Below are positions 1-5,085 of a stretch of DNA of 5,085 nucleotides, in pieces. The notes below the pieces were generated by a model. That model saw only the letters and a program-made list of their open reading frames with translations, did not search any database and was not told the DNA's origin. Position 1 is the stretch's first letter. Each line of letters starts with the position of its first letter. This DNA is from an uncultured Bacteroidia bacterium (GTDB lineage: Bacteria; Bacteroidota; Bacteroidia; Bacteroidales; UBA932): the NCBI GenBank assembly GCA_902766985.1, contig CACXFP010000297.1:1-5085 (forward strand), given 5' to 3'. A program made the position numbers and the translations under genes.

Positions 1-35
1 AGCCATATAAATCGCCTTTGAGGCACACACGAATC

Positions 36-1319
36 ATGGAAGAAAAAAACAACGGCGGACAGGAAAAATCCACTGGAAATTACACGAATGAAGGCAGGAA
101 ACTCAGACCGAGGAAGAAAGTAGGTTACGAAAAACCCTACGGAGAGCACAGGCCTTACGGAGAACGCAGGTCATCCGGCGAGTACAAGCCGCATGGGGAA
201 CACAGGTCTTATGGAGACAGGCCCCAAGGCGACCGTAAACCCTACGGAGAGCGCAAAACCTATGGAGGACAGAAACCATATGGTGAGCGCGGCAGTTTCC
301 ACGGCCATGAAGACGGCGACCGCAAACCTTTCGGAGAACACAGGCCCTTCGGCGAGCGCAAGTCCTTCGGTGGCCATAAACCCTTTGGCGAAAGGAAGCC
401 TTACGGCGAAAGAAGATCATCCGGAGAGCACAGGCCCTTCGGTGAGAAACGGTCCTTCGAAGACCGTAAACCCTTCCACTCCAAGAGGAATGAGCCCCGC
501 TTCACCCCTACCGACGAAGCAGGGATCAATGAAATGCTGAGGAATAAACCGGCGATAGATCCTTCCTCCACCGATCCCGGGACGGTACAGACGCCCATCA
601 AGGAAGTGGAAAGGCTCAACAAATTCATCGCCAATTCGGGAGTCTGCTCCCGCAGGGAGGCAGACACATATATCCAGGCAGGTGTGGTTACCGTGAACGG
701 AGAAGTCGTCACCGAACTCGGAACCAAGGTCAACGTCCTCACCGACGATGTCCGCTTCAACGGGGAAAGGCTCAAAGGGGAAGCCAAGGTTTACATCGTG
801 ATGAACAAGCCGCGCGGCTATGTCACCACGGCCAGCGACCCCCATGCGGACAAGACGGTCATGGACCTGATCCGCGGCTGCAAGACCAGGGTATTCCCCG
901 TAGGACGGCTTGACAAAAACACCACCGGCGTCCTGATGTTCACCAATGACGGGGAAATCGCCGAAATGCTCACCCACCCTTCTTTCAACAAGAAGAAAAT
1001 CTATCAGGTAATCCTTGACAAGGCCCTCGAAGAAGAAGACAAGGCCAGGATCATGGAAGGGGTCGAGCTCGGCGACGGTGTCGTCAAGGCTGACGAACTG
1101 GAATACATAGATGCCGAAGACCACAGGAGGCTCGGAATTGAGATCCACTCCGGAAAGAACCGCGTTGTCAGGAGGATCTTCGAATCCCTCGGCTACACGG
1201 TCAAGGCCCTCGACAGGGTTTATTTCGCCGGCCTCACGAAGAAAGGCCTCCAGAAGGGCGAATGGAGATATCTCACGACTGGAGAAATCAATATCCTGAA
1301 GATGGGTGCCTATGTCTAA
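36..1319 (+). CDS. rluB: 23S rRNA pseudouridine synthase, RluB/RsuA family, with long repetitive N-terminal tail
   Basis: This enzyme isomerises a specific uridine of 23S rRNA to pseudouridine during ribosome assembly; the E. coli RluB target is U2605. Seen in the 427-residue product: a disordered, charged tail with hexapeptide repeats (residues 33-150), a linker, an S4 RNA-binding domain (about 193-240, starting RLNKFIANSGVCSRREAD) and the catalytic domain (about 251-415). The catalytic aspartate is D293 in GRLD (290-293), followed by TTGVLMFTNDGE. The late NRVVRRIFESLG segment matches the family motif. The typical enzyme is about 250-300 residues, so the tail accounts for the excess length. 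I chose ATG 36 over the in-frame TTG at 18, which would add six residues with no family support. GAGG at 20-23 lies 12 bases upstream, too far for a good Shine-Dalgarno. The family call is firm; RluB rather than a close paralogue, and the exact target base, are inferred. Confidence 0.9.
   Translation: MEEKNNGGQEKSTGNYTNEGRKLRPRKKVGYEKPYGEHRPYGERRSSGEYKPHGEHRSYGDRPQGDRKPYGERKTYGGQKPYGERGSFHGHEDGDRKPFGEHRPFGERKSFGGHKPFGERKPYGERRSSGEHRPFGEKRSFEDRKPFHSKRNEPRFTPTDEAGINEMLRNKPAIDPSSTDPGTVQTPIKEVERLNKFIANSGVCSRREADTYIQAGVVTVNGEVVTELGTKVNVLTDDVRFNGERLKGEAKVYIVMNKPRGYVTTASDPHADKTVMDLIRGCKTRVFPVGRLDKNTTGVLMFTNDGEIAEMLTHPSFNKKKIYQVILDKALEEEDKARIMEGVELGDGVVKADELEYIDAEDHRRLGIEIHSGKNRVVRRIFESLGYTVKALDRVYFAGLTKKGLQKGEWRYLTTGEINILKMGAYV
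132..485 (+). repeat. In-frame 18-bp (hexapeptide) tandem repeats in the rluB N-terminal tail
   Basis: Residues 33-150 of RluB consist of about 17 six-residue units with consensus [KR][PS][YF]GE[RH], interrupted by one 5-residue unit (PQGDR, 63-67) and one irregular 11-residue stretch (86-96). The DNA copies are diverged at synonymous positions: KPYGER is written aaaccctacggagagcgc at 237-254, aaaccatatggtgagcgc at 273-290 and aagccttacggcgaaaga at 396-413. This suggests old repeats held by selection on the protein rather than a recent slippage tract. Composition (Arg/Lys/His, Gly, Tyr/Phe, Glu) predicts an unfolded, probably RNA-contacting tail. Similar low-complexity tails are, to my recollection, common in Bacteroidota members of this enzyme family. 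Confidence 0.93.
1312..1319 (+). other. 8-base overlap of rluB end and era start
   Basis: The bases ATGTCTAA hold the era start codon (1312-1314) and the rluB stop codon (1317-1319) in different frames. With no Shine-Dalgarno upstream, era initiation probably relies on ribosomes finishing rluB. This is an inference from the overlap. Confidence 0.85.
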
Positions 1320-2199
1320 GGAGCACAAGGCGGGATTTGTCAACATAATAGGGAACCCCAATGTGGGGAAATCCACCATGATGAACGCGATGGTGGGTGA
1401 GAAGCTCTCCATCGTCACCGCCAAGGCCCAGACGACGAGGCACAGGATAATGGGAATCGTAAATACTGAAGACTGGCAGATAGTCTATTCGGACACGCCT
1501 GGTATCCTGAAACCGAACTACAGGCTCCAGGAGAGCATGATGAACTTCGTGGACGCCGCAATCGGAGACGCCGACATAATCCTGTATGTGACCGATACCA
1601 TCGAGAAATGGGACAAGAATGCGGCCTACGTGGAGAAGCTTTCCCGTATTGAAGTTCCCGTCATCGTCGCCATCAACAAAATCGACATCAGCGACCAGGA
1701 GAAGGTCACCGCCCTGATGGCCGAATGGAAGGAAAGGCTTCCGAAAGCGACGGTCATTCCCGTATCCGCCAAAGAAAGGTTCAACCTCGACAGCATCCTA
1801 GACACCATCATTGGCAGCCTTCCCGTCTCGCCACCATGGTTCGACAAGGATGCGTTTACCGACAGGAACCTGAGGTTTTTCGCTTCGGAGATATTCCGTG
1901 AAAAGATCCTTGAGAACTACCGGGACGAGATTCCCTACAGCTGCCAGGTCGAGATCGAGCAGTTCAAGGAGGGAGAGGAAAGGTATGAGATCAGCGCCGT
2001 CATCTACGTGATGAGGGATTCCCAGAAGGGGATCATCATAGGGAAGGGAGGGTCCGCCCTCAAGCGGACCGCGACCGCCGCAAGGATGGAGATGGAGGAC
2101 TTCTTCCAGAAAAAGGTGTTCCTGACGACCTTCGTCAAGGTGGACCCGGACTGGAGGGACAAGAAAATGGAACTAAGGAAATTCGGATACGAAGAGTAA
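1312..2199 (+). CDS. era: GTPase Era, 16S rRNA-binding 30S assembly factor
   Basis: Era is an essential GTPase that binds the 3' end of 16S rRNA and checks late 30S subunit maturation, linking it to cell-cycle progress; it acts in the cytoplasm and at the inner membrane face. The 295-residue product has the usual family length and every G motif: G1 GNPNVGKS (14-21), G2 region QTTRH (40-44), G3 DTPG (61-64), G4 NKID (122-125) and G5 SAK (152-154). The C-terminal type II KH domain carries GIIIGKGG (240-247) followed by the LKRTATAARMEME helix. No key residue is missing. ATG 1312 is preferred to GTG 1306 because it gives the normal short MSKEHKAGF lead into the first strand. It overlaps the rluB stop by 8 bases, pointing to translational coupling; no Shine-Dalgarno is visible. 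Twelve of 16 Arg codons are AGG. Confidence 0.97.
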   Translation: MSKEHKAGFVNIIGNPNVGKSTMMNAMVGEKLSIVTAKAQTTRHRIMGIVNTEDWQIVYSDTPGILKPNYRLQESMMNFVDAAIGDADIILYVTDTIEKWDKNAAYVEKLSRIEVPVIVAINKIDISDQEKVTALMAEWKERLPKATVIPVSAKERFNLDSILDTIIGSLPVSPPWFDKDAFTDRNLRFFASEIFREKILENYRDEIPYSCQVEIEQFKEGEERYEISAVIYVMRDSQKGIIIGKGGSALKRTATAARMEMEDFFQKKVFLTTFVKVDPDWRDKKMELRKFGYEE

Positions 2200-2208
2200 A
2201 ATTTGTTT

Positions 2209-4977
2209 ATGAGCAAAGAAGACGAAGAGTGGGATGACGGAGTGAACGAAGCCCCTATCGAAGATGAAGGGGCGGCGCCTTCCGGAAAATACCAGAAACT
2301 GCTGGGATCTGACAGCCGTAAATACAAGCTGTCCGGGATGTTCAAGGACTGGTTCCTGGACTACTCCTCCTATGTAATCCTGCAGAGGGCCGTTCCTCAC
2401 ATCGTCGACGGCCTGAAACCGGTGCAGAGAAGGGTCCTCCACGCCATGTTCAGGATGGACAACGGCAGCTACACCAAGGTGGCCAACATCGTCGGCCAGG
2501 CCATGCAGTACCATCCGCACGGCGACGCTTCCATCCTCGGCGCCCTGGTCCAACTCGGGCAGAAAGGCTATCTGGTCGACTGCCAGGGAAACTGGGGAAA
2601 CATCCTTACCGGCGACAGCAATGCCGCCCCCAGGTACATTGAAGCCAGGCTTAGCAAATTCGCGAAAGAAGTGGTCTTCGACCCCAAGGTCACCAACTGG
2701 ATGACATCCTACGACGGACGCAACCAGGAGCCCACCGAACTTCCCGTCCGTTTCCCCCTCCTTCTCGCACAAGGCACGGAGGGCATCGCTGTCGGAATGG
2801 CGTCAAAGATCCTTCCCCACAACTTCAATGAACTCATAGACGCTTCCATAGACATCCTCGAAGGCAGGGATTTCACCATCTATCCCGACTTCCCCACCGG
2901 AGGATTCGCAGACTGCTCCAAATACAACGACGGCCGCAGGGGCGGCTCCGTCAAGGTGCGCGCCAGGATTGAGAAAATCGACAAGAACACCCTCGCAATC
3001 ACCGAGATCCCCTATGGCAAGACATCCGAGATCATCAAGGATTCGATAGTAAAGGCCAAGGAAAAGGGCAAGATCAAGATCAAGAAGATCGAGGACATGA
3101 CCACCGAAAAGGTGGAGATCGTCATCCATCTTCCGAACGACGTCTCTCCCGACAAGACCATTGATGCTCTCTACGCTTTCACCGACTGCGAGGTGAACAT
3201 CGCCCCCAACGCCTGCGTCATCGCTGACAGCAAGCCTCAGTTCCTCAGTGTCAAGGATATACTCATCTATGATACCAACCATACGAAGGATCTTCTTGAA
3301 CAGGAACTGAAAATCAGGCTCGGGGAACTCGAGGACGAATGGCACTATGACTCCCTCGAAAGGATATTCTTCGAGAACAGGGTTTACAAGATACTCGAGC
3401 AGGACCAGAAGAGCTGGGAGCAGCAGGTCCAGGACATCTTTGACAAGATGAAGGAGTATCAGGACATGGTCCGCAGGGAAATCCTGATGGAGGACATCCT
3501 CAGGCTGGTCGAGAAACCTGTCCGCAAGATTTCGAAGTTCGATACGAAGGCCATGGACGAGAAGATCGCCCAGATCGAAGACGAGATCCGTAAGGTCAGC
3601 GACCAGATAGAGCATATCACCAAGTATACCATCGATTGGTTCAAGAGCCTCAAGAAGAAATACGGAGCAGACTGGCCCCGTCTGACCGAAGTAACTAACT
3701 TCGAGCAGATTGCGGTGACCAAGGTGGTGAACAACAACGCCAAGCTTTCCGCCAATATGGAAGAGGGTTTCGTCGGCATAGGACTGAAGAAGGATGACAA
3801 TGCAGAGTATGTGTGTGACTGCTCCGACCTCAGCGAGGTCATAGTCATTGCCAAGGACGGAAGATACTGGGTCAAAAAGGTGACTGACAAGGAGTTCTTT
3901 GCCAAGAACCTCCTATACGTAGGCGTGTTCAACCGCGGGGACGACCGTACGATCTACAACATGATCTACCGGGAAGGCAAGTCGGCTGTCACCTATGCCA
4001 AGAGGTGCTCCATCACCAGCGTTACCAGGGACAAGGAGTATAACCTCACCCAGGGAAGCCCCGGTTCCTCCATCCTCTGGTTCACCGTCAACCATAACGG
4101 TGAAGCAGAGACGGTCAAGATTTATCTCCGTCCCAGGCCGAAACTCAAGAAGACGAACATGGAGTACGATTTCTCCACCCTGGCGATCAAGGGAAAGACT
4201 TCCAGGGGCAACCTCGTTAGCAAGAACCCCATCCAGAAGATCGTCATGAAGTCGAAGGGGGTTTCTACCATCGGCGGCAAGAATATCTGGTATGACGCTG
4301 ACATCCAGAAACTGAACGAGGATGGCAGAGGTATCCTCCTCGGAGAGTTCGAAGGACAGGACAAGGTGCTTGCCATCTTCAAGGGCGGAACCTACTATAC
4401 CACGAGCTTCGACCTGAGCAACCGCTATCAGGGAGAAGTGCTGAAGGTGGAGAAGTTCGACCCGGACCGCACTTACACCGTCCTCTATTGGGACGGAAGT
4501 GCGAAGGCATTCTATATCAAGAGATTTTCCTTTACTGAAAGCGACAACAGTCCCCTTTCGTTCATTTCCGACAACAAGGGGTCGTACCTCGTTGACATCA
4601 GCGAGGACGCGCACCCCAGGTTCGAGGTCATATTCGGAGGGAAATATTCCCACAGAGAGCCGGAAGACTATCTGGCGGAGGAATTCATCGCCAAGAAGGG
4701 ACTTGCAGCCAAGGGAAAGAAATGCCATTCCTACGACCTTAAGGCTGTCAAATTCATAGAACCGCTTCCCGAAGATGAACCGGAAGACGAGGATACGGCT
4801 CCGGAATCCGAACCGGGAACCGCTCCTGCAAACACTCCGGGGATCTCCGATGATCAGACACCGGAAGTTCCTGAAACAGAGTCTCCCGTAGTACCGGACG
4901 TACCCGATGGCGGTAGCGACGATGACCCCTCCTCCCCTCTAGACCTCGACATAGATTTCGAACCCACCCTGTTCTGA
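2209..4977 (+). CDS. parC: DNA topoisomerase IV subunit A (Bacteroidota type)
   Basis: ParC is the DNA-cleaving subunit of the A2B2 type IIA topoisomerase that, with ParE, decatenates replicated chromosomes and relaxes supercoils. The 922-residue product shows an acidic N-terminal lead (1-30), the winged-helix breakage-reunion domain with YHPHGDASI (101-109) and catalytic Tyr143 next to Arg142 in NAAPRYIEARLSKFA, the tower region containing EGIAVGMASKILPHNF, a coiled-coil C-gate region (about 358-491), a degenerate beta-pinwheel C-terminal domain (about 500-845) and a 72-residue acidic tail. No QRRGGKG-type GyrA box is visible, which favours ParC over GyrA. Many annotation pipelines call this family 'DNA gyrase/topoisomerase IV subunit A'. 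ATG 2209 is chosen over TTG 2203. The positions equivalent to E. coli GyrA Ser83 and Asp87 are Ala107 and Gly111. Nine bases separate it from era; aroK follows with a one-base overlap. parE is not in the window. Confidence 0.93.
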   Translation: MSKEDEEWDDGVNEAPIEDEGAAPSGKYQKLLGSDSRKYKLSGMFKDWFLDYSSYVILQRAVPHIVDGLKPVQRRVLHAMFRMDNGSYTKVANIVGQAMQYHPHGDASILGALVQLGQKGYLVDCQGNWGNILTGDSNAAPRYIEARLSKFAKEVVFDPKVTNWMTSYDGRNQEPTELPVRFPLLLAQGTEGIAVGMASKILPHNFNELIDASIDILEGRDFTIYPDFPTGGFADCSKYNDGRRGGSVKVRARIEKIDKNTLAITEIPYGKTSEIIKDSIVKAKEKGKIKIKKIEDMTTEKVEIVIHLPNDVSPDKTIDALYAFTDCEVNIAPNACVIADSKPQFLSVKDILIYDTNHTKDLLEQELKIRLGELEDEWHYDSLERIFFENRVYKILEQDQKSWEQQVQDIFDKMKEYQDMVRREILMEDILRLVEKPVRKISKFDTKAMDEKIAQIEDEIRKVSDQIEHITKYTIDWFKSLKKKYGADWPRLTEVTNFEQIAVTKVVNNNAKLSANMEEGFVGIGLKKDDNAEYVCDCSDLSEVIVIAKDGRYWVKKVTDKEFFAKNLLYVGVFNRGDDRTIYNMIYREGKSAVTYAKRCSITSVTRDKEYNLTQGSPGSSILWFTVNHNGEAETVKIYLRPRPKLKKTNMEYDFSTLAIKGKTSRGNLVSKNPIQKIVMKSKGVSTIGGKNIWYDADIQKLNEDGRGILLGEFEGQDKVLAIFKGGTYYTTSFDLSNRYQGEVLKVEKFDPDRTYTVLYWDGSAKAFYIKRFSFTESDNSPLSFISDNKGSYLVDISEDAHPRFEVIFGGKYSHREPEDYLAEEFIAKKGLAAKGKKCHSYDLKAVKFIEPLPEDEPEDEDTAPESEPGTAPANTPGISDDQTPEVPETESPVVPDVPDGGSDDDPSSPLDLDIDFEPTLF
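4759..4974 (+). other. Segment encoding the acidic, proline-rich C-terminal tail of ParC
   Basis: Residues 851-922 of ParC follow the last pinwheel blade (after SYDLKAVKFI). By count, 24 of 72 residues are Asp or Glu, 15 are Pro, and there is no Lys, Arg or His. The tail ends in alternating LDLDIDFEPTLF, a hydrophobic/acidic pattern. It is almost certainly unfolded. In E. coli GyrA, a shorter acidic tail is known to modulate DNA wrapping by the C-terminal domain; a similar autoregulatory job here is inference. Confidence 0.85.
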
Positions 4978-4979
4978 TG
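4975..4979 (+). other. TGATG stop-start junction of parC and aroK
   Basis: The parC stop TGA (4975-4977) shares its last base with the aroK ATG (4977-4979). Such one-base overlaps usually reflect re-initiation by the terminating ribosome. No Shine-Dalgarno is seen in the preceding bases. Confidence 0.88.
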
Positions 4980-5085
4980 ATAATCTCTCTGACAGGATTC
5001 ATGGGCTCCGGGAAGAGCAGCATCGGCAAGGTTCTCGCCGAAAAACTGGCATGCCCTTTTTATGACCTGGATTCCCTGATTGAAG
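4977..5085 (+). CDS. aroK: Shikimate kinase, N-terminal fragment (cut by window end)
   Basis: Shikimate kinase phosphorylates the 3-hydroxyl of shikimate with ATP, the fifth step of the seven-step pathway from DAHP to chorismate that leads to aromatic amino acids. Only the first 36 codons are present; the gene runs off the window. The product opens MIISLTGFMGSGKSSIGK, where GFMGSGKS (7-14) is the Walker A loop in its typical shikimate kinase form. This is followed by FYDLDSLIE (28-36), whose DLD (30-32) corresponds to the conserved DxD of the Mg- and shikimate-binding site. These two motifs in the right order and spacing separate it from other P-loop kinases. The start overlaps the parC stop, so it is probably translated from the same message. 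Whether the rest of the gene is intact cannot be seen. Confidence 0.93.
   Translation, partial: MIISLTGFMGSGKSSIGKVLAEKLACPFYDLDSLIE

Noticed and set aside
1..21. Possible end of an upstream gene reading Ser-His-Ile-Asn-Arg-Leu-stop in frame 1, with TGA at 19-21.
   Set aside because: Six residues cannot be identified, and another frame also stops early (TAA at 8-10). An upstream gene ending here is plausible but not supportable.
18..35. TTG at 18 as the rluB start.
   Set aside because: It adds only MRHTRI, with no family support, and ATG 36 is in frame and ordinary.
132..485. CRISPR array or recent tandem-repeat expansion.
   Set aside because: The period is 18 bases with no unique spacers, the units stay in frame, and copies differ mainly at synonymous sites.
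193..540. Open frames overlapping the repeat tract (193-540 on +, 103-420 on -).
   Set aside because: An 18-bp repeat without stops in one phase keeps other phases open too. The products are shifted readings of the repeat.
417..1424. Long antisense open frame (335 codons) opposite rluB, with similar ones at 2803-3615 and 3913-4728.
   Set aside because: These lie exactly opposite well-supported genes and show no recognisable domains. They are expected by-products of codon bias in GC-rich genes.
2197..2205. TAAAATTTG before parC, resembling the Bacteroidota -7 promoter element TAnnTTTG.
   Set aside because: The spacing between TA and TTTG is three rather than two, and no TTTG-like -33 element lies at the right distance. 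It also spans the era stop and sits only a few bases before the parC start.
2209..4977. Annotation as DNA gyrase subunit A.
   Set aside because: No GyrA box is visible in the C-terminal domain, and the length, domain ends and local motifs match Bacteroidota ParC.

Overview
The window is an ordinary, tightly packed housekeeping stretch from a Bacteroidota bacterium, most likely a Bacteroidales member of moderate GC (roughly mid-50s percent by eye). The assignment rests on the family-specific form of the proteins: an RluB-type pseudouridine synthase with a long repetitive N-terminal tail and a C-terminus ending in a KMGA-type motif, a topoisomerase IV A subunit of about 920 residues without a GyrA box, and start codons that lack Shine-Dalgarno sequences. 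Arginine is mostly encoded by AGG (12 of 16 Arg codons in era). I did not run a database search, so genus-level placement is open.

Layout, all on the + strand: rluB (36-1319), a 23S rRNA pseudouridine synthase with about 17 hexapeptide repeats in front of its S4 domain; era (1312-2199), the GTPase of 30S maturation, overlapping rluB by 8 bases; parC (2209-4977), topoisomerase IV subunit A, after a 9-base gap; and the first 36 codons of aroK (4977 onward), shikimate kinase, sharing one base with the parC stop. No terminator, RNA gene, mobile element or CRISPR array is visible, and no stretch above 35 bases lacks a gene. The genes are probably co-transcribed and translationally coupled. rluB and era both act on ribosome maturation, while parC (chromosome decatenation) and aroK (aromatic amino acid biosynthesis) appear to be operon companions without an obvious functional link.

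I found no new multi-gene system. The points that merit a second look are inside proteins: the aromatic, Gly- and Arg/Lys-rich repeat tail of RluB, with signs of segmental duplication and a Tyr-to-Phe switch halfway; the loss of both canonical quinolone-contact side chains in ParC (Ala107 and Gly111); and the 72-residue acidic, proline-rich tail of ParC, which contains no basic residue.
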